Shown: positions 24,667 to 31,737, counted from the stretch's first letter. The stretch: DNA of 36,765 nt from Nitrospirota bacterium (GCA_029858285.1 JAOUFN010000023.1:1-36765), one strand, 5' to 3'. Notes: generated by a model from the letters alone, not told the origin. Numbers and translations: made by a program.

Positions 24667-24971
24667 TTGCCACCGCCATTCAACATGTGTTGCACCAGCA
24701 TCCCTAACTGGTGGGCAATACCCTTGAGCTCGCCGCGCAGGCCTTCGAGCCCCTCGCCCAGGTTGTTGACGCGCTCATAGATGCGACCCAAATCGTCGTG
24801 GCCGGGGGCGGAGTTGACCCGCTCCTCGATGCGCGTGAGGCGGATATCCAGCGACCGCACCTCGGTGGCGGTGGCGCGATCGTGGTTGGTGATCCATGTG
24901 TAGGTGGCGGCGCCCCCGGCCACCGCCATGGCGATGAGGTCCAACCAAAATCGACCTGCGTCCCAGTTCAT
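24663..24971 (-). CDS. DUF2730 membrane-anchored coiled-coil protein (Mu gp25)
   Basis: The 102-aa protein has one N-terminal transmembrane helix (about residues 8-28, LDLIAMAVAGGAATYTWI) followed by a coiled coil (LTRIEERV, YERVNNLGEGLEGLRGEL). This matches DUF2730, always near the lysis genes of Mu-like phages. The ATG at 24971 overlaps the upstream stop codon (TGATG). Confidence 0.88.
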   Translation of the reverse strand: MNWDAGRFWLDLIAMAVAGGAATYTWITNHDRATATEVRSLDIRLTRIEERVNSAPGHDDLGRIYERVNNLGEGLEGLRGELKGIAHQLGMLVQHMLNGGGK

Positions 24972-25438
24972 CACCGGATGGCGCCCTCCCCGGTGGTGTT
25001 GTCAACGGATTTGGCGCAGTGGCCGGGATCAAACCAGTGCAGGGCGCGGCATATCCAGTAACAGACCCGGCAGCGCTTGCCCTTGCGCTCGATTTTGCCC
25101 AACCGGCTGCTGATGGTTTCCGTTGGGTCGCCGCCCAGCAGGGCGTTTCCCAGCATGTCCACCGCGCGGGCCACGCGCACAAAGGCGGTAAACACCTGTT
25201 TGCCCAGCCACATGGCGACCGAGCGGATGCCCGACGGGAGGGCGCACAGCAGGGACCGGGTTGCCCCGCCGAGGGCCCGGACTCGCTCGCCGATGGCCGC
25301 GCCCACCACCGCCATGACCAGCAGCAGGTAGCCGAACGGCTCCAGGATCACGTCCGCGATGCCCGTGCCCAGCGCCTCGAATATCTGCACGAGAGCGACG
25401 CACAGATTGTGGAAATACCGCATGATGGTGTTGACCAT
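24971..25438 (-). CDS. Cys-rich membrane protein in the lysis region
   Basis: The 155-aa protein is not recognised. It has a hydrophobic segment at about residues 33-51 and a second weaker one. A basic Cys-rich tail has C123, C126, C130 and C141 (KRCRVCYWIC, HWFDPGHC), a possible metal site. It lies between holin and DUF2730, where spanin-like functions are often found, but it lacks a lipobox, so a spanin call is not supported. Confidence 0.7.
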   Translation of the reverse strand: MVNTIMRYFHNLCVALVQIFEALGTGIADVILEPFGYLLLVMAVVGAAIGERVRALGGATRSLLCALPSGIRSVAMWLGKQVFTAFVRVARAVDMLGNALLGGDPTETISSRLGKIERKGKRCRVCYWICRALHWFDPGHCAKSVDNTTGEGAIR

Positions 25439-25445
25439 ATATCCT

Positions 25446-26015
25446 CTATTTGCCGATGATCTGTTTGCCCAGGGTGATGAGATCGCCCACCGGGGCCGCG
25501 CCAGCGGCCAAAGCCTTGTCGCGTGAGCGCGTCCACACCCCCACCCCCACCACCGACATGCCCACAGACCACATCAGGCTCAAATCCGCCAGCGCGCCGA
25601 TTACAGGGACGGCGCGCACCGGGTCGGTGACCGCCAGCCAGGCGATGGCCAGCATGACCGCCGCCCAGGTGGCGGCCATCGTGTAACCAAACGTGGGCCG
25701 CCAGCGGCTGACGTATTTGTCGTTGGCGGCGGCCTCTGTGCGCATGGTGGTGTTGACCTCGGCCAGTTGGCCGATATCCGCTCGCAGCACCATCTCGCCC
25801 ATGCGCTGCAAGTGGGCCATTTCGGCCTCGCGCAGGCGCACCAGGGCGTCGGGGCTGGCGGCCAGCAGGGCCTCATGCACCCGGTCCGGGGTGGCCTCCA
25901 CCCCCAGGGCGGTGGCGATCACCCCGCCGATGGCGGCGCCCGCCGGGCCACCCAGCAGCCCGCCCAGCACCGGCGCGGTTTTACTGACCGTGGTTGCAAC
26001 GCGGTCCCAACTCAT
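25446..26015 (-). CDS. Holin (3TM family)
   Basis: The 189-aa protein matches the three-transmembrane holin family. Hydrophobic stretches lie at about 15-40 (glycine/alanine-rich), 108-130 (FGYTMAATWAAVMLAIAWLA) and 134-160. It makes inner-membrane holes so the amidase can reach peptidoglycan. Its ATG overlaps the amidase stop as ATGA. Confidence 0.85.
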   Translation of the reverse strand: MSWDRVATTVSKTAPVLGGLLGGPAGAAIGGVIATALGVEATPDRVHEALLAASPDALVRLREAEMAHLQRMGEMVLRADIGQLAEVNTTMRTEAAANDKYVSRWRPTFGYTMAATWAAVMLAIAWLAVTDPVRAVPVIGALADLSLMWSVGMSVVGVGVWTRSRDKALAAGAAPVGDLITLGKQIIGK

Positions 26016-26473
26016 GCCGTGGCCTCCAGCACGTGGTCCGCCAGCGGCGCCATGCCGCCCGCACGCCAGGCGGGCACGTCAAAATTGGGGCAGGTTTTGT
26101 GGGACTCCACCTGGCGGTGGCCGATGACCGTGGCGCCCGAAAACCGGGCCTCCAGCTCGGCGACCAGGGTGGCCAGGGATTGCCACTGCGCGGGCGTGTA
26201 TCGCCCGATGGCGTCACCGCCGGTGCCGCCGCCCACCATGCAGATTCCGACCGAGTAGGCATTGTGGTTTGCGGCGTGGGCGCCCATTTTTTCCAGCGGG
26301 CGACCATTTTCCACCGTACCATCCAGGCAGATGACAAAGTGGTAGCCGATATCCGCCCAGCCGCGCCCCACGGGCGGCGGCGCGGTGTGCCACCGACGGA
26401 TGGTGGCCGCCCGCACGTCGCGGCCGTGGGGTGTAGCGGAGCAGTGGATGATGATTTTGGTGATGTCCCTCAC
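26012..26473 (-). CDS. N-acetylmuramoyl-L-alanine amidase (endolysin)
   Basis: The 153-aa protein is a T7-lysozyme-type Amidase_2 enzyme that cuts the stem peptide from muramic acid. Zinc ligands are visible as H10 (IIIHCSAT), H120 (VIGHRQVESH) and C128 (KTCPNFD). No signal peptide is present, so release depends on the holin encoded directly after it. The start is a GTG at 26473; no ATG lies upstream in frame. It is the first gene of the late block after a 300-bp non-coding region. Confidence 0.93.
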   Translation of the reverse strand: MRDITKIIIHCSATPHGRDVRAATIRRWHTAPPPVGRGWADIGYHFVICLDGTVENGRPLEKMGAHAANHNAYSVGICMVGGGTGGDAIGRYTPAQWQSLATLVAELEARFSGATVIGHRQVESHKTCPNFDVPAWRAGGMAPLADHVLEATA

Positions 26474-26774
26474 GGGCGGGACTTCAGCAAAAAGATTGTT
26501 GCACCGGGGTGACAGCGCATCGCCGTCGCCCGTCCGTGGTGATGACGGGCAGTGGCGGGGAAAATGACGCTGCCGCCCCGGTGCTGGCGAGGCCGCGTCC
26601 GTGGTTGCCGGTGCGGGGGATGTGCGGACGCGGCCCTGCTGCCTGGGGATGTACGAGCAGTAGTAATGACGAGATTTGAAACCGGCAACCACATGAGCCG
26701 CAGATTACCCGCGCGGGGGGGGGTAGGGTTTGCCGAAAGACTTCCGCTTCTTTTACCCGAACAACTGTGTATTT
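26474..26774. other. Non-coding region between Mor and amidase with nested inverted repeats
   Basis: No credible gene is seen. Perfect inverted repeats are dense: GCACCGGGG 26501-26509 with 26576-26584; CAGCG 26513-26517 with CGCTG 26568-26572; GCCCGTC 26528-26534 with GACGGGC 26544-26550; and GGCCGCGTCC 26591-26600 with 26626-26635. By position it should carry the Mor-dependent promoter for lysis/late genes, but I cannot single out its -10. A run of nine G lies near 26715. The fold could equally be a structured leader RNA. Confidence 0.6.
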
Positions 26775-26794
26775 TTACCCAAACAACTGTGTCT
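26751..26794. repeat. 22-bp tandem duplication at the mor 3' end
   Basis: ttttaccc(g/a)aacaactgtgt occurs twice, 26751-26772 and 26773-26794, differing at two positions. On the minus strand the distal copy encodes the last codons of Mor (TQLFG stop); the proximal copy repeats that coding end just after the stop. Confidence 0.85.
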
Positions 26795-27209
26795 GGCGAT
26801 CATCCCGGATGGGGGCGGGGGGGGGTGGGGCATCAGCGCGGGCGATGGCGCGCTTGAGCGCGTTGCCGATGGTGCGCTCGGTGCATCCGTGGCGCAGGGC
26901 CAGCTCACCCTGGGTGGCGTTGGTCTGGTGATATTCAGTCATGATCTGCGCGTCCCACGCGGCCTGCATGGCCGCCTGGGCGCGGGGCACCACGATCACC
27001 TGTTTCCCGTAGCGCCCGCGCAGGGCCTCTGATTTTTCTGGCCCGATCAGATCCACCAGCTCACCCGACGGCCCCTTGCGGCCAATCCACAGGCGCACAC
27101 CGCCGTATCGCCGCACTATCGCAAGTGCGGCGTCCAGACCGATCACCTCCGCCATCTCGCGCGCGGTGGCGGGCAGGTCGCCCAGGTGGATGGCGGCAGG
27201 ATCGCTCAC
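26775..27209 (-). CDS. mor: Mor/C-family middle-late transcription activator
   Basis: The 144-aa protein matches the Mor family: an N-terminal dimerisation part (AREMAEVIGLDAALAIVRRY; GPEKSEALRGRYGK) and a C-terminal helix-turn-helix (about 98-121, ATQGELALRHGCTERTIGNA). It activates the next set of phage promoters, here probably lysis and head genes directly downstream, as no separate C gene is found. A proline-rich tail ends QTQLFG, resembling a sliding-clamp-binding pentapeptide. The GTG at 27209 overlaps the GemA stop codon. Confidence 0.88.
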   Translation of the reverse strand: MSDPAAIHLGDLPATAREMAEVIGLDAALAIVRRYGGVRLWIGRKGPSGELVDLIGPEKSEALRGRYGKQVIVVPRAQAAMQAAWDAQIMTEYHQTNATQGELALRHGCTERTIGNALKRAIARADAPPPPAPIRDDRQTQLFG

Positions 27210-27856
27210 GCGGCGCCGCCCCCCTGACCGTGGGTTTTGGCCAGTTGGGCGATGCACAAGTCGGCAGCGGCGGCGCTGATGGCGCTCATGGTTTTGGGCA
27301 CGCGGATCCGGGCGCGGTCGTTGATGATCCCCCGGTTGTGCAGGTCGAGCGTGTTGCGCACATAGGCGATCAGGCTGTTGGCGCCGGGCGTTACCAGCCC
27401 GGCAATCTCCAGCATGGCCCACACCGCCCGCAGTCGCTCGCGGGCGGCCCACGCCTTGAGCGCCTCGATGACGAAACTGCCCTTTTTTACCGGCAGCCAG
27501 GCGACATTATCCACACCGCACAGCCGCTTTACATAGGCGTTGAGGGCGGTTTCGCTGGCATTTTTGACAATGCCCTCTTTGGCCATATCGATCCATAGAG
27601 CGCGGACCTTGTCGGCCTGGCCCTTTTCGATGTCGGGCTTGTGGCGTGAGGCCGGGCCACGCTTGCGGGCCGGGGCCTTCCAGCCCTTGGCGATAAACTC
27701 GCGGATGACCGCGTCGAGATGGATGTCGGTGCAGTCACCAGCCGAAACATGGCCGGTGATGCGGCGCAGCATCAGGCGATATTCGGTGTCACCCAGCCCC
27801 ATCTGCGCCTTTGCGATGTGGATTTTGGCCAACAGGCCCCGGCGGGTGGGGGTCAC
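27206..27856 (-). CDS. gemA: GemA/gp16 regulatory protein (DUF1018)
   Basis: The 216-aa protein matches the gp16/GemA family: KIHIAKAQMGLGDTEYRLML near the start, KVRALWIDMAKEG and ALNAYVKRLCGVDNVAWLP in the middle. In Mu GemA modulates host gene expression and DNA topology early in infection. The C-terminal extension (about 150-216) is longer than the minimal family. Start GTG 27856 overlaps the preceding stop as GTGA. Confidence 0.88.
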   Translation of the reverse strand: MTPTRRGLLAKIHIAKAQMGLGDTEYRLMLRRITGHVSAGDCTDIHLDAVIREFIAKGWKAPARKRGPASRHKPDIEKGQADKVRALWIDMAKEGIVKNASETALNAYVKRLCGVDNVAWLPVKKGSFVIEALKAWAARERLRAVWAMLEIAGLVTPGANSLIAYVRNTLDLHNRGIINDRARIRVPKTMSAISAAAADLCIAQLAKTHGQGGGAA

Positions 27857-28113
27857 AATACCTCCCAGTGGCGGCAGGCCGGGGACGCCGACTTCACGTC
27901 GGTGCCTCTGCCGCCGGTCCAGTGTTTTTGCATCAGGCCGCATTTGCGGTAGGTTTTGGCCTTTTGCACCCGCGCCAGGTGGCGGCAAGTGCCGCAGGTT
28001 TCCCCAGCGGGGCCGGTGCCCGGCTGCGCGGCGTAGCCCCCCAGCCGCCTGTCGCGCGGCGGCGCCACGTGGGTATCCAGGTCGGGAATCAGGCCGAGTT
28101 GCCAGGATGTCAT
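27853..28113 (-). CDS. Small zinc-binding protein (C-x2-C ... C ... C)
   Basis: The 86-aa protein carries ETCGTCRHL (C40, C43), TYRKCGLM (C58) and SPACRHWE (C80), a pattern recurrent in phage proteins of unknown function. Its first residues, WQLGLIPDLDTH, closely resemble those of the next gene upstream (LQLGLTPDLDVH), a local duplication seen at DNA level too. It lies in the early operon next to gemA. Function unknown. Confidence 0.8.
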   Translation of the reverse strand: MTSWQLGLIPDLDTHVAPPRDRRLGGYAAQPGTGPAGETCGTCRHLARVQKAKTYRKCGLMQKHWTGGRGTDVKSASPACRHWEVL

Positions 28114-28519
28114 TGGCTGGGCCTCAATCTGTGTCGGCCCAGTCGGACTCGCTGCCGTCTGGCTCCGCCGTAGCACGTATAGAGCGTTGTGTGGATAGGA
28201 TGAGTTTGGCAAGATCCGCAGCGGTTTCCAGCCGGGCTGGGTGGGTGGTTGCCGATTGCCCGGATTGCTTTTTACGTATCCCGAGTACGGCACTTGGATC
28301 AAGCTCTCCCCACCGGCAGATTTTCCCGAATGTAACCAAGTCAATTTTATGGCCCCTCTCAAATCTGGACAGTGTGGCGGGACTGATACCAATCGCGGCG
28401 GCGGTTGCGCGGATTCCCACGTCGCCCCTGCGGTCGCGGAGATACGCACCAAGGGTTTGCAACGTTGGCACCCCGTGGACATCCAGGTCAGGGGTCAGGC
28501 CGAGTTGCAGTGGGATCAT
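28071..28519 (-). repeat. Direct repeat of about 40 bp at the starts of two adjacent genes
   Basis: atccaggtc..ggccgagttgc sequences at about 28075-28102 and 28481-28508 encode the shared QLGL-x-PDLD-x-H peptide at the N-terminus of the 86-aa zinc protein and of the HTH protein. The rest of the two genes is unrelated, so the start region was duplicated or exchanged. Confidence 0.7.
28124..28519 (-). CDS. XRE-type helix-turn-helix regulator
   Basis: The 131-aa protein has a Cro/CI-like HTH at about residues 35-55 (IRATAAAIGISPATLSRFER) with the following helix IDLVTFGKICRWGELDPSAV. Its N-terminus (LQLGLTPDLDVHG) matches that of the adjacent 86-aa gene. It probably regulates early transcription. 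Start ATG overlaps the preceding gene as ATGA. Confidence 0.85.
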   Translation of the reverse strand: MIPLQLGLTPDLDVHGVPTLQTLGAYLRDRRGDVGIRATAAAIGISPATLSRFERGHKIDLVTFGKICRWGELDPSAVLGIRKKQSGQSATTHPARLETAADLAKLILSTQRSIRATAEPDGSESDWADTD

Positions 28520-28719
28520 GCCAGCCTCCGTTTTTGCACCAGCCACGCCGCGACGTGCAGGGTTATGGCCTGGTCGCATCCCGGCAGCGGCTCCGGCGGC
28601 CAGGAACCGGGCGATAACTGCGATTTGGGGATCCACACCTCGCGGTCCCCCGCCACGATCACGCACACGGCGGATTCGCCGTCCCAGCGGTAGCGACAGG
28701 GCACTGGCACGGTGGTCAT
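28516..28719 (-). CDS. Small early protein (EVWIPKSQ motif)
   Basis: The 67-aa protein has the segment VIVAGDREVWIPKSQLSPGS, a motif seen in many small phage proteins of unknown function. It overlaps neighbours on both sides by ATGA. No catalytic residues are evident. Confidence 0.75.
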   Translation of the reverse strand: MTTVPVPCRYRWDGESAVCVIVAGDREVWIPKSQLSPGSWPPEPLPGCDQAITLHVAAWLVQKRRLA

Positions 28720-28865
28720 CGGGCGCCCCCCATCACGGCGGCCAGGGCGTCCCAGCATCCCCGCTGGTGCCCCGCCTGGCACGCGGGGCAGAACGTCCGT
28801 CCGCAGGTGGTGCAGCGCCACGGTTTTTCGGGCACGCGGGTGCAGGTCGAACATCGGGCGGTCAT
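28716..28865 (-). CDS. 49-aa cross-brace zinc finger (B-box/RING-like)
   Basis: This tiny protein has eight ordered metal ligands: C5, C8, C18, C21, C26, C29, H33, C37 (RCSTCTR, RCTTCGRTFCPACQAGH). The spacing, C-x2-C-x9-C-x2-C-x4-C-x2-C-x3-H-x3-C, suggests a two-zinc cross-brace like B-box or RING fingers. ATGA overlaps on both sides show it is a translated operon member. Likely a protein- or nucleic-acid-binding module; function unknown. Confidence 0.8.
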   Translation of the reverse strand: MTARCSTCTRVPEKPWRCTTCGRTFCPACQAGHQRGCWDALAAVMGGAR

Positions 28866-29389
28866 GTTGGGCTCCCCTCATTTTTGGCGGCAAAACCGGA
28901 CCCCCCCTTGCCCAGTCCCAGCCGGGCCAGCTCCGCGCGGGCGGATTCCGGCAGCGCCTCCGGCCGGGGGCGGTGGATGCCCGCGCGGCGCTGATGCTCG
29001 CGCTCGGTCTCATTTTTGGCGTCCGCCCGCTCCGCCAGATCGTAGACCACCGCGCGCAAATAGTTGTGGTTTTTGAGCGGGGTGGTTAGCGCCCCGGCCT
29101 CAAACCGCTCGCGCACGGCGAGCAGCCCTTCCGCCCAGATGGCGGGTGGGCATGGGCGGGCGGGCTTGCGATCCACGCTGATATGTCCGCGCCGGATGAT
29201 CTCGTCCAGCGTCGCCAGCACCTTGCGGGCGCGGGACCACGACAGACCGTTTTTGGCCGGGCGGAACAGGGCCAGATAGGCCAGCACCACGTCCGCCATG
29301 TCGCCCGGCAGGGCGGCGCGCGCGGCCACTTCGGCCGCCCACGTTTCAGCACTGGCCACCGCCCCGCATGCCGGGCAGGTCAGTTTCAC
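28862..29389 (-). CDS. Conserved early phage protein with N-terminal zinc ribbon
   Basis: The 175-aa protein begins LTCPACGAVASAETWAAEVA (C5, C8), then an all-helical region with LAYLALFRPAKNGLSWSRAR and LRAVVYDLAE. This pattern is common in early operons of Mu-like phages, where its role is not defined. GTG start at 29389 overlaps the upstream membrane-protein gene (GTGA). Confidence 0.8.
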   Translation of the reverse strand: MKLTCPACGAVASAETWAAEVAARAALPGDMADVVLAYLALFRPAKNGLSWSRARKVLATLDEIIRRGHISVDRKPARPCPPAIWAEGLLAVRERFEAGALTTPLKNHNYLRAVVYDLAERADAKNETEREHQRRAGIHRPRPEALPESARAELARLGLGKGGSGFAAKNEGSPT

Positions 29390-29541
29390 CGGCGGCCACC
29401 CTGCGCGACGTGGCGCTCCTCGACCAGATGCACCAGCCAGAGCCCAATGATCCACGCCGCCGCCATGATGGTGACGCCCGCCATGGCGCCCAACGCGGCG
29501 TAGGCCGCGTTTTCCAATCCATACCAAATGTCGGGGTACAT
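29386..29541 (-). CDS. 51-aa single-span membrane protein
   Basis: The frame encodes MYPDIWYGLENAAYAALGAM followed by a hydrophobic helix (about 13-42, VTIMAAAWIIGLWLVHLV) and a basic tail. It has a good ribosome site (gaggagac) before the ATG at 29541 and a GTGA overlap with the next gene. One inner-membrane span is predicted. Function unknown; small early membrane proteins can serve exclusion or host control. Confidence 0.75.
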   Translation of the reverse strand: MYPDIWYGLENAAYAALGAMAGVTIMAAAWIIGLWLVHLVEERHVAQGGRR

Positions 29542-29551
29542 ACCTGTCTCC

Positions 29552-29824
29552 TCAGTGCAGATGCATTTTGTTGCCGCGCCGCCAGCCCACGGTGATGACC
29601 GTTTCGCCCTCCGGGCTCAGGATGGCGTAGAGCCACGCCAGGCGCTCCAGCCCCATCTGGCGCAGCCGCTGCTTGCCGCTCCGATCGAAATAGACCACTT
29701 CGCCGTTGGACTGGCGAAACCAGGCGCCATGCTCGAACAGCACGACCAGATCCTCGGGGCGGATGCCGCGCTGGCGCATGCGCTCGCGCGCATGGTCGCT
29801 GGGGACGATGGCCTGCACCGTCAT
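29552..29824 (-). CDS. DUF4258 protein (RelE/BrnT-like fold)
   Basis: The 90-aa protein has the DUF4258 features: SDHARERMRQRGIRPEDLVV at the N-terminus and TVITVGWRRGNKM at the C-terminus. The family resembles small RNase-type toxins. No matching antitoxin gene is obvious beside it, so a host-directed early effector is as likely as a toxin-antitoxin role. Confidence 0.8.
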   Translation of the reverse strand: MTVQAIVPSDHARERMRQRGIRPEDLVVLFEHGAWFRQSNGEVVYFDRSGKQRLRQMGLERLAWLYAILSPEGETVITVGWRRGNKMHLH

Positions 29825-30042
29825 TTGCAATCCTCCAGCTCCGCCGCCATCCAGTGTGTATCGGCGGCTGATCGCAGCCACTGCGCCGCGTCGCGGTGGG
29901 GGATGCCCACATGTTTGCGGGTGTGCATGTCGCCGGTGGTGACGTCCATCAGCACCTGGACCAACACCAGTTTTCCGGGCGGTGTGCCCGGCTGGGCGGC
30001 GCCCCCTGGCGACAAAATCGCCAGCAGATCACGCAGGGTCAT
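29821..30042 (-). CDS. Small early protein, unknown
   Basis: The 73-aa protein (MTLRDLLAILSPGGAAQPGT; HRDAAQWLRSAADTHWMAAE) is not recognised. A strong aaggag ribosome site precedes its ATG, inside the end of the upstream gene. It overlaps DUF4258 by ATGA. Confidence 0.7.
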   Translation of the reverse strand: MTLRDLLAILSPGGAAQPGTPPGKLVLVQVLMDVTTGDMHTRKHVGIPHRDAAQWLRSAADTHWMAAELEDCK

Positions 30043-30220
30043 GGCCGCACTCCTTTCGGGGTGTCAAATCGGCGTGGGGCGGCGACACTTTGCAGCCGGG
30101 GCAGTAGGCATAGCCCGCCCCGCCCACAGGCGCCCACTGCACCCGCACGCCGCAGTGCTCCCACCGGCCCGCCGCGATGGTTTGCGGGTCGGGCCGCCCC
30201 GCCAGCGCCGGGGCGGTCAC
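30029..30220 (-). CDS. Small Cys-rich early protein
   Basis: The 63-aa protein has C23, C40, C43 and C58 (WEHCGVR, YAYCPGCKVS, KECGH), a likely single zinc site. GTG start at 30220 overlaps the Gam stop codon as GTGA. Function unknown. Confidence 0.7.
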   Translation of the reverse strand: MTAPALAGRPDPQTIAAGRWEHCGVRVQWAPVGGAGYAYCPGCKVSPPHADLTPRKECGHDPA

Positions 30221-30738
30221 TGGCCCGCCTCCAGCTCAACCGCGAACGGCACCACCACAAACTCCTCGCGCTGCTCGATGCGCAGCCCGGCGATGCTCGC
30301 CACGGCGGCCGGGTCGGCCAAAATGGCCTCCTTGTCGATCTCCTCCTCCGGCTGACGTAAAAACCGGGTCATCCCGGCGCGGCGCAGGGCGTCCAGCACC
30401 GCGCTGACCCCACGCACCACCACCCGTGGCGGGGTGACCCGCCAACGGATTTCACCGGTGGCCAGCATCACGGTTTTGGTTTTGCCGCCATGGGTGAGCA
30501 CGGCGCGGTTGGCGGCGGCCCAGGTCTCCAGCCCGTTGGTGAGCACCTGGATGCGGTCCGCCAGCGGCGTGGCCGTGCCTTCGTGCCTGCCTTTGATGCC
30601 AGACAGTTCCTCATTCATGGCCGCCTGGATGACCTGCAACTCGCGTTGCAGGCGGCCGATTTCGGCCACGGCGGCCTCGGCCTCGGTGCGGTTTTGCGGC
30701 ACCGGGGTGGTGGCGGCGTTGGTTTTGGTTTTGCCCAT
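30217..30738 (-). CDS. gam: Host-nuclease inhibitor Gam
   Basis: The 173-aa protein matches Mu Gam, a Ku-like protein that binds DNA ends and blocks host exonucleases such as RecBCD. An N-terminal helical region (TEAEAAVAEIGRLQRELQVI) precedes the core (GKTKTVMLATGEIRWRVTPP; FLRQPEEEIDKEAIL). Length equals Mu Gam. Confidence 0.92.
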   Translation of the reverse strand: MGKTKTNAATTPVPQNRTEAEAAVAEIGRLQRELQVIQAAMNEELSGIKGRHEGTATPLADRIQVLTNGLETWAAANRAVLTHGGKTKTVMLATGEIRWRVTPPRVVVRGVSAVLDALRRAGMTRFLRQPEEEIDKEAILADPAAVASIAGLRIEQREEFVVVPFAVELEAGQ

Positions 30739-30767
30739 GGGTTTTGCCCTCTCTCCGTGGTGGGTGG

Positions 30768-30962
30768 TCAGGTGGCCTGCCGGGCCGACTCGCGGCGGCG
30801 CAGGTTTAGCAGATGGCGGGCGGCGCCCTCGTAGAGGTGGGGCTCCGAAACGAACCGCTCAAACGTGACGCCGGTCTGTTCGCGCAAACCGGACCGAATG
30901 AACAGCCAGCCCAACATGTCCAGGTTCGCGTCGCGCACCCGGGTTAAATCGATTGCTCGCAT
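30768..30962 (-). CDS. Small early protein, unknown
   Basis: The 64-aa protein (MRAIDLTRVRDANLDMLGWL) is helical and basic at its end (LLNLRRRESARQ). A ggaggg ribosome site lies 6 bp before the ATG. Similar tiny genes precede gam in Mu-like phages; role unknown. Confidence 0.7.
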   Translation of the reverse strand: MRAIDLTRVRDANLDMLGWLFIRSGLREQTGVTFERFVSEPHLYEGAARHLLNLRRRESARQAT

Positions 30963-31009
30963 GGTTCCCTCCGTGGTAACACACCAGCCGTCATGGCCGG
31001 TGGGTGGTA

Positions 31010-31285
31010 TCAGTCGCCCGCCCACACAATTTGGCAGCCGGTCCTTTCGAGGCTGGCCATCAGGCTGCCGGGGCCAGGGCTTCCGCAATTGCAGGGATTG
31101 AGGTAGCGATACATGCCGTCACAGTCCGGGCAAATGTGGGCGTCATCGAGGTTGTCACCGGGCTCCGGGTGGAGCGGAGCGATATCAGCCCCGCAAAACG
31201 GACACTCGATTTCCTCCCCTGGCTGGGGGATGTGCCCCGTGATTTCCACCCCACAATCGGGGCATTCGGTTTCAGTTTTTGACAT
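31010..31285 (-). CDS. Multi-zinc-ribbon protein
   Basis: The 91-aa protein contains three C-P-x-C pairs (C8/C11, C28/C31, C52/C55) and NPCNCG (C65, C67), enough for two zinc ribbons. The middle is acidic. A strong aaaggag ribosome site precedes the ATG at 31285. Likely an adaptor for nucleic acid or host proteins; function unknown. Confidence 0.75.
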   Translation of the reverse strand: MSKTETECPDCGVEITGHIPQPGEEIECPFCGADIAPLHPEPGDNLDDAHICPDCDGMYRYLNPCNCGSPGPGSLMASLERTGCQIVWAGD

Positions 31286-31412
31286 GGTTTTCTCCTTTCG
31301 ATTTCCCACAGTTGCACAGCCCCAGCACCGCACCAAGGCCACCCAGCACGACGCCGAGGACGATTCCCGCCAGCAGCGCCAGCAGCATCAGATCACCGGT
31401 GTTTCCCTCCAT
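31272..31412 (-). CDS. 46-aa single-span membrane protein
   Basis: The product, MEGNTGDLMLLALLAGIVLG followed by VVLGGLGAVLGLCNCGKSKG, has one glycine-rich transmembrane helix (8-32) and a Cys-containing basic tail. A tggaggg ribosome site lies upstream. It overlaps both neighbours (20 bp and 14 bp). Function unknown. Confidence 0.7.
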   Translation of the reverse strand: MEGNTGDLMLLALLAGIVLGVVLGGLGAVLGLCNCGKSKGENHVKN

Positions 31413-31737
31413 GGCTGCCACCCTCCAGTTGTTGGTTGTGTTTGCACGTGCGGCATGCCCGGTACAGCGCCACCCGCAGCGGGTTACTCGCCAAAAATTG
31501 CCGTGTCTGGTGTGCGAGGCACTTGTCCCGGCCCAGATCGCCCAACACCGGACAGTCCACCGTGACCCCCAGCAGCAGCCCCCGCACGCGTTCTTGCAGC
31601 CGCCCCAAATTGCCCTTGTAGGTACCCTTGAGCGCCTGATTGACCATGGCCGCCGATACCCCCAGCCGCCGCGCCACGTCGGACTGGGTGGTGCGGGCGC
31701 ACTCAGCACGCAGGACGTGCAGCCACTGGTCATCCAT
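31393..31737 (-). CDS. HTH protein with Cys4 C-terminal domain
   Basis: The 114-aa protein has an XRE-like HTH (SDVARRLGVSAAMVNQALKG, 19-38) and a C-terminal domain with C62, C73, C95 and C98 (VDCPVLGDLGRDKC, ACRTCKHN). This architecture is frequent in early regions of Mu-like phages. The Cys set could hold zinc or an iron-sulfur cluster. Probably a DNA-binding early regulator. Confidence 0.8.
   Translation of the reverse strand: MDDQWLHVLRAECARTTQSDVARRLGVSAAMVNQALKGTYKGNLGRLQERVRGLLLGVTVDCPVLGDLGRDKCLAHQTRQFLASNPLRVALYRACRTCKHNQQLEGGSHGGKHR

Noticed and set aside
24971-25438. Spanin (Rz/Rz1) gene in the lysis region
   Set aside because: There is no lipobox, no embedded second frame and no long periplasmic coiled coil; only a membrane segment and a Cys-rich tail are visible.
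29552-30042. Toxin-antitoxin pair (DUF4258 with the 73-aa neighbour)
   Set aside because: The 73-aa protein shows no antitoxin-like DNA-binding domain and both genes are part of a longer coupled early operon.
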